A stretch of 64,000 nucleotides of DNA from Streptomyces alboniger (lineage in GTDB: Bacteria; Actinomycetota; Actinomycetes; Streptomycetales; Streptomycetaceae). The stretch spans positions 6,014,001-6,078,000 of the forward strand of contig NZ_CP023695.1 of assembly GCF_008704395.1 (NCBI RefSeq), given 5' to 3'. Below, in pieces: positions 41,315 through 50,459 of the stretch. The notes beneath the pieces are model-generated. The model saw only the letters and a list, made by a program, of their open reading frames with translations, did no database searches and was not told the DNA's origin. The translations under genes and the position numbers were made by a program. Within the stretch, counting starts at the first letter, position 1. Each line of letters opens with the position of its first letter.

Positions 41315-44025
41315 CGCGCGCGTGGCTGCGGGTGGGGTTCGCCCTGTTGGCCGGGCTGCTGGTGGCTGTCGCCAGCGGTGGGCCAGGAGTGCTGGAGCGG
41401 CTGGGCGGGGCGGCGCTCGGCGCCCGGCTCCAGCAGGCGCAGCGGGACGCGCCGGGGGTGGTGCACAGCGCGCGGTTCGATCCGGAGGAGGAGCGGATCG
41501 GGGCCGAGAGCGACCTCGGCGGTGACCTCGCACGTTACGCGGAGGTCATCGAGAACTCCTCGCCCCGAGCGCTGCGGCGCGGACTCGTGCACGACTCGAC
41601 TCGGGTCCGGCTTCCCACGGTGAGGGGCGCGGGGAGCACGCTCTCCCTGATCTACGCCTCCGATGCGCCGGGGCGCGCGGCGTACGTGGCCGGGCGCGGG
41701 CCCCGTGAGCGGGGCGAGGCCGTCGAGCTGGCCGTGTCCACGCGTACGCGCGACGCGCTGGGGCTGCGGATCGGGCAGCGGGTACGGCTGAAGGCCGGCG
41801 CCCTGGAGAACGTCAGTGCCGTGGGACGCGTCGTCGGGGTCTTCCGGGCCGAGGGCGGGCGCCGCCTCTGGAGTGAACAGCCCTTGCTGGCACGGCCGTT
41901 GCCCGCGGCGGCGGGAGGCGTGCCTGAGGCCGGTGCGCTGATCGCGGCTCGCGGCGTCGAGATGCTACAGAACCAGGCGGGCGCCGAGCTGACCGTCCAC
42001 TGGAACATGCGGCTGGTGCTCGGCGGCGGGGAGGCCGCCCGCTTCGTGGGGCGCGGGGAGCGGGACTTCCAGCGGGCCATGGCCCGGTATCCCCTCGCCG
42101 CACGGGAGTCGTACTGCCAATTCGGGGTGTACGGCGGGAAGTTGTGCCTCATCGGCGCCCACCCCGCTACCGAACTGGAGACCGACACCGAACTGCCGGA
42201 TGTCGTCGAGGAGTTCCAGCGGCGCTGGCGGCAGGCCACCGTCGTGATCGCCTTCGCCTCGGCCTCCCTGCTCGGGGTGGGGCTCTCCGCCGTCGTCGTG
42301 ACGTCGTTGCTGATGGTGCGGCGACGGCTCGACACGGATCGGCTGCTGCGGGCGCGGGGCGCCTCCGCCTCGGACATCGCCCTGGGGCGCGCCGTGTGGA
42401 GTGCGCCCGCGGTGCTGCTCGGGTTCGGCGGCGGCTGTGCGCTCGCCACGCTGGGGCCCGGGAGTTCACCCGCGTACGGCACGGGGGCGGGGGTCGCGGT
42501 GCTCTGCTGGGTGCTGCTGCCCTGCCTCACGTGGTGGGCGGTGCGGGACCGGGCCGTGCTGCGGGACCGGGCGCCGCGCCGGGGCGGGCGCCGGCTGGTC
42601 GCCGAGGCGGTCGTGCTGCTGCTCGCCGCGGGAGGCGTGTTCGCGCTGCGGGCGCGGGGCACCGAGGGCGCCGCGGGGCCCGATCCGCTGCTCGCCGCCG
42701 TACCCGTACTGCTCGGCCTCGCGGCGGTCGCCGTGCTGGTGCGGTGCTACCCCTGGCCGGTGCGGCTGATGGCGCGGACGGCGGCCAGGGGGCGCGGGGT
42801 CGTGGCGCTCGTCGCGCTGTCCCGCGCCGCGAAGGAGGCCCCAGCGCGCGGGCTCGCGCTGCTCGTCCTCGTGGTGACGCTCGCCGGCGCCGTCTTCGGC
42901 GGCCTCGTCTCCGGGACGCTGACGGAGGGGCGGCGCTCCGCGGTGGCCTGGCAGGTGGGCGCCGACGCCTCCTTTCTGGGGGCCGGACGCGATCCCGGCA
43001 TGGCCGCGCGGCTGGCACGCGCGCGTGGCGTGCGGGAAACGGTGGCGGTGCGGCAGCTGCGGGTGGATCCCGTCAGCGGTACGGACGGCGGGCGGTATGG
43101 GATCTCCAGCCTGATCGGCGTGGACGGGGCGAAGCTGGGGGAGGTGGCGGAGGATTCGGCGGCGGCCCGGGCACTGGAGGGGGCCGGGCTCGCCGGTGGG
43201 GGCGAGGACGGCCGGCGTGGCGGCGCGGGCGAGGAGATTCGGGTGCTTGCCTCCGAGGGGCACGCGGGAGAACTGCTCACTTTCACCCGGCACGGCAGGG
43301 AGATACGGCTGAGGGTCGTGGGGCCGTTGCCCGGGGCCGTGGAGCGTGACCCCGCGCTGGGGCCCGTACGCGGTGCCACGGAGGCGCGGCAGCACCTGCT
43401 CCTCGCTGACAACAGGGACCTCAAGGCCTTCGCCGCCCCGGAGTTCGAGGAGACCGCGCTGCTGCTGTACGGCGAACGCCTGGACCCCGAGGCCCTGCGC
43501 TCGCTCGTGCCGCGCGCCGCCCCCGGGGCCACCACCGGCGAACTCCGCATCCGTGCCGAGGAGCAGGCCGAGGCCGACGACGACGGGCTGATCGCCGCCG
43601 TGACCACCGCGCACACCGCCTGCACCGCCCTCGCCGTGCTCCTCGCGCTGCTCGCCCTCGTCCTCGAACTGCTGCTGTCCGCTCCCGCGCGCGGGCGCAC
43701 CGCCGCCTACCTGCGCACCCTCGGCCTCGGCGGGCGCGCCACGTCCGCGCTCCACCTGCTGCAACTGCTGCCCATGGTGCTCGCGGCCGTCGCGGGCGGC
43801 GTCACGCTCGGCCTCGCCCTGCCCTCACTGCTCGGCCCGGCCCTGGACCTGCGGGAGTTCACCGGCGGGCCCTCCGCGCCCGACCGGCACGTCGACGTCC
43901 TGTTCACCGCGGCCCTGGGGGCGGGGCTCTGCGTCCTGGTCGCTCTGGCGGTGGGCGTGGAGACCTGGCTCGGGCGGCGCCGGGGGCTAGGCGCCGTCCT
44001 GCGACTCGGGAGAGCCGATGACTGA
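41311..44025 (+). CDS. FtsX-family ABC transporter permease 2
   Basis: This 904-residue permease has the same plan as its neighbour. An N-terminal helix (VGFALLAGLLVAVAS) is followed by an extracytoplasmic region, then membrane helices in the middle (TVVIAFASASLLGVGLSAVV and later segments) and a C-terminal FtsX domain (LAVLLALLALVLELLLSAPA, LRTLGLGGRATSALHLLQLL). The GTG at 41311 overlaps the previous stop, and its own stop overlaps the first ATPase start by eight bases. The tight overlaps indicate a four-subunit complex made from one mRNA. Confidence 0.88.
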   Translation: MTRAWLRVGFALLAGLLVAVASGGPGVLERLGGAALGARLQQAQRDAPGVVHSARFDPEEERIGAESDLGGDLARYAEVIENSSPRALRRGLVHDSTRVRLPTVRGAGSTLSLIYASDAPGRAAYVAGRGPRERGEAVELAVSTRTRDALGLRIGQRVRLKAGALENVSAVGRVVGVFRAEGGRRLWSEQPLLARPLPAAAGGVPEAGALIAARGVEMLQNQAGAELTVHWNMRLVLGGGEAARFVGRGERDFQRAMARYPLAARESYCQFGVYGGKLCLIGAHPATELETDTELPDVVEEFQRRWRQATVVIAFASASLLGVGLSAVVVTSLLMVRRRLDTDRLLRARGASASDIALGRAVWSAPAVLLGFGGGCALATLGPGSSPAYGTGAGVAVLCWVLLPCLTWWAVRDRAVLRDRAPRRGGRRLVAEAVVLLLAAGGVFALRARGTEGAAGPDPLLAAVPVLLGLAAVAVLVRCYPWPVRLMARTAARGRGVVALVALSRAAKEAPARGLALLVLVVTLAGAVFGGLVSGTLTEGRRSAVAWQVGADASFLGAGRDPGMAARLARARGVRETVAVRQLRVDPVSGTDGGRYGISSLIGVDGAKLGEVAEDSAAARALEGAGLAGGGEDGRRGGAGEEIRVLASEGHAGELLTFTRHGREIRLRVVGPLPGAVERDPALGPVRGATEARQHLLLADNRDLKAFAAPEFEETALLLYGERLDPEALRSLVPRAAPGATTGELRIRAEEQAEADDDGLIAAVTTAHTACTALAVLLALLALVLELLLSAPARGRTAAYLRTLGLGGRATSALHLLQLLPMVLAAVAGGVTLGLALPSLLGPALDLREFTGGPSAPDRHVDVLFTAALGAGLCVLVALAVGVETWLGRRRGLGAVLRLGRADD

Positions 44026-45013
44026 ACCGTCGTCCTACGAAGGAGCCGGGGGCGAACTGGCCGCCCTGGAGGCACGGGCCCGCGCCGCGCGCCGCCCCAC
44101 GGGTGACGAAGGCCTGATCGTCTGCGACAACCTCGTCCGCGTCTACCGCACCGAAGAGGTCGAGGTGCAGGCGCTCCAGGGCCTCGACCTGGTCGTGTCC
44201 GAGGGCGAGTGCGTGGCCCTGGTCGGCGCCTCGGGGTCGGGCAAGTCCACCCTCCTGTCGATCCTCTCGGGACTCGACCTGCCCACCGCGGGCCGCGCGA
44301 AGGTCGCGGGCCACGACCTGCTCGCCATGGGGCGCCGCGAACGCCTCGGCTACCGCAGGCACACCGTCGGCTTCGTCTGGCAGCAGGCCGGGCGCAACCT
44401 CCTGCCCTATCTGACCGCGCTGGAGAACGTGGCGCTGCCGATGAAGTACGCGCGCGTGCCGCGTCGTTCACGCCGGGAGAAGGCCGCCGAACTGCTCGGC
44501 GTCCTCGGCGTCGCGCACTGCCGCGACCGGCGGCCCACCGAACTCTCCGGCGGCGAACAGCAGCGCGTCGCCGTCGCGGTCGCCACCGCCAACTCCCCGC
44601 GCGTACTGCTCGCCGACGAGCCCACCGGGGAGCTGGACACCGCCGGCGGGGAGAGCGTCTTCGCGGCCCTGCGCCGCGCCAACGAACACCTGGGCGCGAC
44701 CGTGCTGGTCGTCACCCACGACCCGCTCGTCTCCGAGCAGGTCCGTCGCACCGTACGCATCCGCGACGGCCGTACCTCTACCGAGACGCTCCGTGAGCGG
44801 GACGGCAGGGGAGAGGAGTTCACGGTCCTCGACCGGGCGGGGCGCTTGCAACTGCCGGAGGAGTACGTCGAGCGGTACGGGCTACGGGGACGGGTGCGGC
44901 TGACGGCGGAGCCGGACCACGTGGGGGTGTGGCCGGACGGGACGGAGCCACCGGACGACGGGACACCGAATGAGACACGGACGAGCGGGGCCGATCGGCG
45001 AAAGCGGCATTGA
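44018..45013 (+). CDS. ABC transporter ATPase, LolD/MacB type, 1
   Basis: This 331-residue ATPase energises the FtsX-type permeases. It has Walker A GASGSGKST, Q-loop FVWQQAGRN, signature LSGGEQQRVAVAVA, Walker B VLLADEPTGELD and switch histidine in VVTHDPL. After the nucleotide domain (about 35-250) there is an unusual ~75-residue C-terminal extension with EEFTVLDRAGRLQLPEEYVE, ending in a charged tail. LolD-type subunits usually stop near 230 residues, so the extension may be regulatory. The ATG at 44018 overlaps the permease stop. Confidence 0.9.
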   Translation: MTEPSSYEGAGGELAALEARARAARRPTGDEGLIVCDNLVRVYRTEEVEVQALQGLDLVVSEGECVALVGASGSGKSTLLSILSGLDLPTAGRAKVAGHDLLAMGRRERLGYRRHTVGFVWQQAGRNLLPYLTALENVALPMKYARVPRRSRREKAAELLGVLGVAHCRDRRPTELSGGEQQRVAVAVATANSPRVLLADEPTGELDTAGGESVFAALRRANEHLGATVLVVTHDPLVSEQVRRTVRIRDGRTSTETLRERDGRGEEFTVLDRAGRLQLPEEYVERYGLRGRVRLTAEPDHVGVWPDGTEPPDDGTPNETRTSGADRRKRH

Positions 45014-45025
45014 GGGGAGCATTCC

Positions 45026-45706
45026 GTGCCAGATGCCATGGTCCTCGTCGAGGACCTCCACCGTACGTACGGCGCCGGGGCCGCCGCCGTGCACGCCCTG
45101 CGCGGCGTCTCCTTCGCCGTCCCGCGCGGCGAACTCGTCGCCCTGAAGGGCCGCTCCGGGTCCGGCAAGACGACCCTGCTCAACCTCGTGGGCGGGCTCG
45201 ACACCCCCGGCCGGGGGGAGATCACCGTGGACGGCGTGCGGCTCGCGGGCCTCGGCGAGAGCGGCCTCCTTGAGCTGCGCCGCGACCGCCTCGGCTTCGT
45301 CTTCCAGTCCTTCGGGCTCATCCCCATCCTGACCGCCGCCGAGAACGTCGGCGTGCCGCTGCGGCTGAAAAAGACGGACCCACGCGCGCGGGAGGAACGC
45401 GTCGCCCTGCTGCTGGCCCTCGTCGGCCTCGCGGACCACGCCCGGCAACGGCCCGGCGAACTCTCCGGAGGGCAGCAGCAGCGCGTGGCGATCGCCCGCG
45501 CCCTCGCCAACAAGCCCTCCTTGCTGATCGCCGACGAGCCCACCGGGCAGCTCGACGCGGAGACCGGGCTCGCCGTGATGGAGCTGCTGCGCGCTGTCGT
45601 CCGCGGTGAGGGCGTCACCGCCCTGGTGGCCACGCACGACGCGGCGCTGCTCGATCTGGCCGACCGGGTCCTCGAACTGCGCGACGGGGAGATCGTCGAG
45701 CACTGA
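45026..45706 (+). CDS. ABC transporter ATPase, LolD/MacB type, 2
   Basis: This is a 226-residue ATPase of normal length for the LolD/MacB class. It has Walker A GRSGSGKTT, Q-loop FVFQSFGLI, signature LSGGQQQRVAIARAL, Walker B LLIADEPTGQLD and switch histidine in VATHDAALLD. The GTG at 45026 has GGGGAG nine bases upstream and follows the other ATPase by 12 bases. Two ATPases and two permeases suggest a heteromeric transporter. The proximity of kdpDE is probably positional only, since a separate promoter precedes kdpD. Confidence 0.9.
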   Translation: MPDAMVLVEDLHRTYGAGAAAVHALRGVSFAVPRGELVALKGRSGSGKTTLLNLVGGLDTPGRGEITVDGVRLAGLGESGLLELRRDRLGFVFQSFGLIPILTAAENVGVPLRLKKTDPRAREERVALLLALVGLADHARQRPGELSGGQQQRVAIARALANKPSLLIADEPTGQLDAETGLAVMELLRAVVRGEGVTALVATHDAALLDLADRVLELRDGEIVEH

Positions 45707-45775
45707 CCCCGGCGGGCATCAGGGTTCTGTCAAGGACGCCGGCCCCGCACACCCTTGTCCGCGATGCCGGAATTG

Positions 45776-45804
45776 TTGGCCGTAAGGTCGACGCTGCGTA
45801 CACA
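45776..45804 (+). promoter_or_regulatory. Putative kdpD promoter
   Basis: TTGGCC (45776-45781) and TACACA (45799-45804) are separated by 17 bases. Transcription would begin about 20 bases before the kdpD ATG, leaving room for the GGGAAG ribosome binding site. Confidence 0.45.
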
Positions 45805-45829
45805 GTTGTTTCGGGAAGACAATGGGGCC

Positions 45830-48394
45830 ATGGCACGCGGCAAGCTTCGGATATACCTCGGTGCGGCACCGGGCGTCGGCAAGACGTACGCCATGCTCTC
45901 CGAGGCACACCGGCGTGTGGAGCGCGGCACCGACTGCGTCGTCGGCTTCGTGGAGCACCACGACCGGCCGCGCACCGAGGTCATGCTGCACGGCCTCGAA
46001 CATGTGCCCCGCAAGGACCTGGAGTACCGCGGCACGGCCTTCACCGAGATGGACGTCGACGCGGTCCTCGACCGCGCCCCCGCCGTCGCCCTGGTCGACG
46101 AACTCGCCCACACCAACGTCCCCGGCTCCCGCAACGCCAAGCGCTGGCAGGACGTCGAGGAGCTGCTCGCGGCGGGCATCGACGTCGTCTCGACCGTGAA
46201 CATCCAGCACCTGGAGTCCCTCGGCGACGTCGTCGAGTCGATCACCGGCGTGCGCCAGCGCGAGACCGTGCCCGACGAAGTGGTGCGCCGCGCCGACCAG
46301 ATCGAGCTGGTCGACATGTCGCCCCAGGCGCTGCGCCGCCGCATGGCCCACGGCAACATCTACAAGCCCGACCGCATCGACGCCTCCCTCTCCAACTACT
46401 TCCGGCCCGGCAACCTCACCGCCCTGCGCGAGCTGGCGCTGCTGTGGGTCGCCGACCGCGTCGACGAGTACCTCCAGCAGTACCGGGGCGAGCACAACAT
46501 CCGCTCCACCTGGCAGGCCCGCGAGCGCATCGTCGTCGGACTGACGGGCGGCCCCGAGGGGCGCACGCTGATCCGGCGCGCCTCCCGGATGGCCGCCAAG
46601 GGCTCGGGCAGCGAGATCCTCGCCGTCTACATAGCCCGCAGCGACGGCCTGACCGCCGCCTCCCCCAAGGAACTGGCCGTCCAGCGCACCCTGGTCGAGG
46701 ACCTCGGCGGCACCTTCCACCACGTCATCGGCGACGACATACCGGCCGCGCTGCTCGACTTCGCCCGGGGGGTCAACGCCACCCAGATCGTCCTCGGCTC
46801 GTCCCGCCGCAAGACCTGGCAGTACGTCTTCGGGCCGGGCGTCGGCGCGACCGTCGCCCGCGACTCGGGGCCCGACCTGGACGTGCACATCGTCACGCAC
46901 GGCGAGGTCGCCAAGGGGCGCGGCCTGCCCGTCGCCCGCGGCGCGCGCCTCGGGCGGTCCCGGATCATCTGGGGCTGGTTGGTCGGCGTGGGCGGCCCCG
47001 CGCTCCTGACACTGCTGCTCACCCATGTCGACGCCGACCTCGGCCTCGCCAACGACATGCTGCTGTTCCTGACGCTGACGGTGGCCGCCGCCCTGCTCGG
47101 CGGACTCCTGCCCGCCCTCGCCTCCGCGGCCGTGGGTTCCCTGCTCCTCAACTACTACTTCACGCCGCCCCTGCATCTGTGGACGGTCTCCAACAACAAG
47201 AACATCGTCGCCATCGCCGTCTTCGTCGGTGTCGCGGTGTCCGTGGCGTCGGTGGTGGACCTCGCCGCCCGCCGCACCCACCAGGCCGCCAGACTGCGCG
47301 CCGAGTCGGAGATACTCTCCTTCCTCGCGGGCAGCGTCCTGCGCGGCGAGACCAGCCTGGAAGCCCTCCTGGAGCGGGTCCGCGAGACGTTCGCCATGGA
47401 GTCCGTGGCGCTCCTGGAACGCGCGGGCGACACCGCGCCCTGGACCTGCGCGGGCAGTGTCGGCGACGGCCGCCCGCTGCTCCGCCCCGAGGACGCCGAC
47501 GTGGACATGCCGGTCGGCGACCATCTGGCCCTCGCCCTGTCCGGCCGTGTCCTGCCCGCCGAGGACCGCCGGGTGCTCGCCGCGTTCGCCGCGCAGGCCG
47601 CCGTCGTCCTGGACCGCCAGCGCCTGCAGTCCGAGGCCGACCAGGCCCGCACCCTCGCCGAGGGCAACCGCATCCGCACCGCGCTGCTCGCCGCCGTCAG
47701 TCATGACCTCCGTACGCCCTTGGCCGGCATCAAGGCGGCCGTGACCTCGCTGCGCTCCGACGACGTCGAGTGGTCCGAGGAGGACGAGGCCGAGCTCCTC
47801 GCCGGCATCGAGGACGGCGCCGACCGCCTGGAGCACCTCGTGGGCAACCTCCTCGACATGTCCCGGCTCCAGACCGGCACGGTCACCCCGCTGATCCGCG
47901 AGATCGACCTCGACGAGGTGGTCCCCATGGCGCTCGGCGGCGTCCCCGACGGCAGCGCGGAGCTGGACGTTCCCGAGACGCTGCCGATGGTCGCCGTGGA
48001 CAAGGGCCTGCTGGAGCGGGCGGTCGCGAACATCGTCGAGAACGCCGTCAAGTACGCCCCCGAGGGCGAGCCCGTCAAGGTCTCCGCCAGCACCCTGGGC
48101 GAGCGCGTGGAGGTCCGCGTGGTCGACCGCGGCCCCGGCGTCCCCGATGCCGCCAAGGACCGCATCTTCGCGCCCTTCCAGCGTTACGGTGACGCTCCGC
48201 GCGGCGCGGGCGTAGGCCTCGGTCTCGCCGTGGCCCGCGGCTTCGTCGAGGCCATGGGCGGCACCCTCGCCGCCGAGGACACCCCCGGCGGCGGCCTCAC
48301 CATGGTCCTCACCCTGCGAGCGGTGGCCGGGCGGCCGCCGGACCGCGCGGACCTTCCCGATCTCCCCGATCTCTCCGCCCAGGTCACCCAGTGA
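45830..48394 (+). CDS. kdpD: Sensor histidine kinase KdpD
   Basis: This 854-residue KdpD senses potassium limitation or turgor and phosphorylates KdpE. The N-terminal KdpD domain has a P-loop GAAPGVGKTYA (residues 11-21) and VALVDELAHTNVPGSRN. A universal-stress-protein domain follows (about 225-360; ERIVVGLTGGPEGRTLIRR), which binds c-di-AMP in some bacteria. Then come four membrane helices (about 370-480), a GAF-like domain and the kinase core with AVSHDLRTPLAGIKAAV, NIVENAVKYAPEG and GVGLGLAVARGFVEAMGG. No kdpABC transporter genes are in the window. The ATG at 45830 is chosen from the conserved MARGKLRIYLG start. Confidence 0.93.
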   Translation: MARGKLRIYLGAAPGVGKTYAMLSEAHRRVERGTDCVVGFVEHHDRPRTEVMLHGLEHVPRKDLEYRGTAFTEMDVDAVLDRAPAVALVDELAHTNVPGSRNAKRWQDVEELLAAGIDVVSTVNIQHLESLGDVVESITGVRQRETVPDEVVRRADQIELVDMSPQALRRRMAHGNIYKPDRIDASLSNYFRPGNLTALRELALLWVADRVDEYLQQYRGEHNIRSTWQARERIVVGLTGGPEGRTLIRRASRMAAKGSGSEILAVYIARSDGLTAASPKELAVQRTLVEDLGGTFHHVIGDDIPAALLDFARGVNATQIVLGSSRRKTWQYVFGPGVGATVARDSGPDLDVHIVTHGEVAKGRGLPVARGARLGRSRIIWGWLVGVGGPALLTLLLTHVDADLGLANDMLLFLTLTVAAALLGGLLPALASAAVGSLLLNYYFTPPLHLWTVSNNKNIVAIAVFVGVAVSVASVVDLAARRTHQAARLRAESEILSFLAGSVLRGETSLEALLERVRETFAMESVALLERAGDTAPWTCAGSVGDGRPLLRPEDADVDMPVGDHLALALSGRVLPAEDRRVLAAFAAQAAVVLDRQRLQSEADQARTLAEGNRIRTALLAAVSHDLRTPLAGIKAAVTSLRSDDVEWSEEDEAELLAGIEDGADRLEHLVGNLLDMSRLQTGTVTPLIREIDLDEVVPMALGGVPDGSAELDVPETLPMVAVDKGLLERAVANIVENAVKYAPEGEPVKVSASTLGERVEVRVVDRGPGVPDAAKDRIFAPFQRYGDAPRGAGVGLGLAVARGFVEAMGGTLAAEDTPGGGLTMVLTLRAVAGRPPDRADLPDLPDLSAQVTQ

Positions 48395-48426
48395 CCGCGA
48401 ACCAGAAGCCAGAAAGGCAGGCCGGC

Positions 48427-49110
48427 ATGACCCGGGTGCTCGTGGTCGACGACGAGCCGCAGATCGTACGCGCCCTCGTGATCAACCTGAAGGCGCGCAA
48501 GTACGAGGTGGACGCGGCCCCCGACGGCGCGACGGCGCTCCAGCTGGCCGCCGCCCGCCACCCCGACGTGATCGTGCTCGACCTCGGTCTGCCCGACATG
48601 GACGGCGTGGAGGTCATCAGGGGCCTGCGCGGCTGGACGCGCGTCCCGATCCTCGTCCTGTCCGCGCGGCACAGCTCGGACGAGAAGGTCGAGGCCCTGG
48701 ACGCGGGCGCCGACGACTACGTGACCAAGCCGTTCGGCATGGACGAGCTGCTGGCCCGCCTGCGCGCCGCCGTCCGCAGGGCCGAGCCCACCGGCGCGGG
48801 CGAGGACGACATCATGGTCGACACCGAGGACTTCTCCGTCGACCTGGCGGCCAAGAAGGTCAACCGCGGTGGCCGTGACGTGCGCCTGACCCCGACCGAG
48901 TGGCACCTCCTGGAGGTGCTCGTGCGCAACACCGGCCGCCTGGTCAGCCAGAAGCAGCTGCTCCAGGAGGTGTGGGGGCCCTCCTACGGCACGGAGACCA
49001 ACTATCTGCGGGTCTACATGGCGCAGTTGCGCCGCAAGCTGGAGGCGGATCCGGCACATCCGCGGCACTTCATCACGGAGCCGGGGATGGGATACCGCTT
49101 CGAGCGTTGA
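48427..49110 (+). CDS. kdpE: Response regulator KdpE
   Basis: This 227-residue OmpR-family regulator is partner to KdpD. The receiver has the acidic pair in VVDDEPQ, phospho-acceptor D52 in VIVLDLGLPDMDG and Lys in YVTKPFGMDELLARLRA. The DNA-binding domain includes VRLTPTEWHLLEVLVRNTG and RVYMAQLRRKLEADP. I chose the ATG at 48427 (MTRVLVVDD), which has AAAGGCAGG upstream; a GTG at 48391 overlapping the kdpD stop would add 12 residues. It normally activates kdpFABC, so its targets here must be elsewhere. Confidence 0.92.
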   Translation: MTRVLVVDDEPQIVRALVINLKARKYEVDAAPDGATALQLAAARHPDVIVLDLGLPDMDGVEVIRGLRGWTRVPILVLSARHSSDEKVEALDAGADDYVTKPFGMDELLARLRAAVRRAEPTGAGEDDIMVDTEDFSVDLAAKKVNRGGRDVRLTPTEWHLLEVLVRNTGRLVSQKQLLQEVWGPSYGTETNYLRVYMAQLRRKLEADPAHPRHFITEPGMGYRFER

Positions 49111-49115
49111 GGTCC

Positions 49116-49149
49116 GCCGTGAGCGGGCATAAGCCGTGAGCGGGCACAA
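49116..49149. repeat. 17-bp tandem duplication
   Basis: GCCGTGAGCGGGCATAA is repeated directly with one change (T to C), just after the kdpE stop. Confidence 0.6.
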
Positions 49150-49193
49150 GCACAGATGAGCGCACCCCTTTCCCGCGTGTCGGTGCCCCCCGG

Positions 49194-49199
49194 TACGCT
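49194..49199 (+). promoter_or_regulatory. -10 element TACGCT for leaderless transcript
   Basis: TACGCT is followed by six bases and the ATG at 49206. No ribosome binding site is present. Confidence 0.4.
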
Positions 49200-49205
49200 T
49201 CCTGT

Positions 49206-49604
49206 ATGAGTGCTGTTCCTGGTTCCGAAAAGCCGGCAGGCCGTTTCCGGCGCATGCTCGACCGGCTGTCCTCCTCCCAGGAGGATCTGGAGTCGGAGGA
49301 GCTGCGTGAGGACTCCGAGACAGCGGGCTGCGTCCGCATCGGCGACTGCCAAGACCGCCAGATAGTCACCGTTACTGGTACCTTGCGCACGGTCACCCTG
49401 CGTCCACGAGCCGGGGTCCCCGCGCTGGAGGCCGAGCTGTTCGACGGCTCCGCGGCGCTGGACGTGGTGTGGCTCGGCAGGCGCTCCATCGTCGGGATAG
49501 AGCCGGGGCGCAAGCTGATCGCATCGGGCCGGATCTCGATGAGCCGGGGCCGCCGGGTGCTCTTCAACCCCAAGTACGAACTCAGACCGCTCGGACGGGA
49601 GTAG
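49206..49604 (+). CDS. OB-fold nucleic-acid-binding-like protein
   Basis: This 132-residue protein has an OB-fold resembling the RecG/tRNA anticodon-type nucleic-acid-binding module: QIVTVTGTLRTVTLRPRAGV, LEAELFDGSAALDVVWLGRR, then GIEPGRKLIASGRISMSRGR. The N-terminal ~40 residues are charged and helical. No enzymatic role is assigned. Its position before the DUF3159 gene is conserved in actinobacteria (Rv2694c-like). The DUF3159 GTG begins three bases after its stop, so the two are co-expressed. Confidence 0.85.
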   Translation: MSAVPGSEKPAGRFRRMLDRLSSSQEDLESEELREDSETAGCVRIGDCQDRQIVTVTGTLRTVTLRPRAGVPALEAELFDGSAALDVVWLGRRSIVGIEPGRKLIASGRISMSRGRRVLFNPKYELRPLGRE

Positions 49605-49607
49605 CCG

Positions 49608-50351
49608 GTGACGTCCCTCGACAAGCCGACGGACCAAGGGAAAGCGGATCAGGAAGACGCCGACTCCAGGGCCGTGACCGAGGCAGCGCTCTTCGAGGCC
49701 TTCGGCGGCGTGCGGGGCATGGTGGAGACGGTCGTTCCCGGCCTGCTCTTCGTGACCATCTTCACGATCAACAAGGACCTGCACATGGCGGCCATCGCGG
49801 CCCTCGCCATGTCCGTGGTGCTCGTGGTGGTCCGCCTGGTCATGAAGGACACCGTCAAGCACGCCTTCAGCGGCGTCTTCGGGGTCGCCTTCGGCGTGGT
49901 CTTCGCGATGATGACCGGCAACGCCAAGGACTTCTACCTGCCGGGCATGCTCTACACCCTGGGCCTCGCCCTGGCCTACATCATCACGACCCTCGCGGGC
50001 GTCCCGCTGATCGGTCTGATCCTCGGCCCGGTCTTCAAGGAGAACCTCTCCTGGCGCACCCGCAACCCCGGCCGCAAGAAGGCGTACGCGAAGGCCAGCT
50101 GGGCCTGGGGCCTGATCCTGCTCGCCAAGTGCGCGATCCTCTTCCCGCTGTACTGGTGGGCCGACACCACGCAGTTCGGCTGGGTCCTGGTCGCCCTGAA
50201 GATCCCGCCGTTCCTGCTCGCCGTCTACCTCACCTGGCTCTTCCTCGCGAAGGCCCCGCCGCCGATCGACGTCTTCGCCGAGATGGAGGCCGCCGAGAAG
50301 GCGGAGGAGGAGCGCAAGGCCGCGGCGCGGGGCCAGGAAAGCGCCCCATAG
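49608..50351 (+). CDS. DUF3159 membrane protein
   Basis: This 247-residue integral membrane protein of the DUF3159 family has a charged N-terminus, about six membrane helices (for example VVPGLLFVTIFTINKD, MAAIAALAMSVVLVVVRLVM, GVFGVAFGVVFAMMTG, LALAYIITTLAGVPLIGLIL) and a charged helical C-terminus (AEMEAAEKAEEERKAAARGQ). The length and hydrophobic plan suggest a channel- or carrier-like protein, but no function is known. It is always linked to ceoBC in actinobacteria, which makes a role in ion homeostasis worth testing. It is convergent with ceoC. Confidence 0.87.
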   Translation: MTSLDKPTDQGKADQEDADSRAVTEAALFEAFGGVRGMVETVVPGLLFVTIFTINKDLHMAAIAALAMSVVLVVVRLVMKDTVKHAFSGVFGVAFGVVFAMMTGNAKDFYLPGMLYTLGLALAYIITTLAGVPLIGLILGPVFKENLSWRTRNPGRKKAYAKASWAWGLILLAKCAILFPLYWWADTTQFGWVLVALKIPPFLLAVYLTWLFLAKAPPPIDVFAEMEAAEKAEEERKAAARGQESAP

Positions 50352-50393
50352 GGGCGCGGGGAACTGCGCGACCGGCCACGACGGACCCGCAGA
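50350..50393 (+). repeat. Dispersed Streptomyces intergenic repeat, copy 2
   Basis: This is the inverted counterpart of 35433-35483. It begins at the DUF3159 stop and reads AGGGGCGCGGGGAACTGCGC, continuing to GGACCCGCAGA. The first bases form a hairpin GCGCCCC/GGGGCGC (50341-50357) with the 3' end of the gene. Confidence 0.65.
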
Positions 50394-50403
50394 GGACATA
50401 CGA

Positions 50404-50440
50404 GATGGGGGCGCCCGGTAAATCACCGGGCGCCCCCATC
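50404..50440. terminator. Perfect 16-bp hairpin between convergent genes
   Basis: GATGGGGGCGCCCGGT and ACCGGGCGCCCCCATC pair perfectly around AAATC. It is the likely terminator for both DUF3159 and ceoC. Confidence 0.88.
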
Positions 50441-50459
50441 CGCGTACAGCGCCCCGGGG

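Noticed and set aside
37880..41533. Open frame of more than 1200 codons on the minus strand opposite the first ABC permease
   Set aside because: Its translation is a low-complexity Arg/Pro/His-rich product with no recognisable domain, typical of antisense frames in GC-rich DNA.
45830..49110. A complete kdp potassium operon
   Set aside because: Only kdpD and kdpE are present. The upstream transport genes are ABC exporter components, not KdpFABC.
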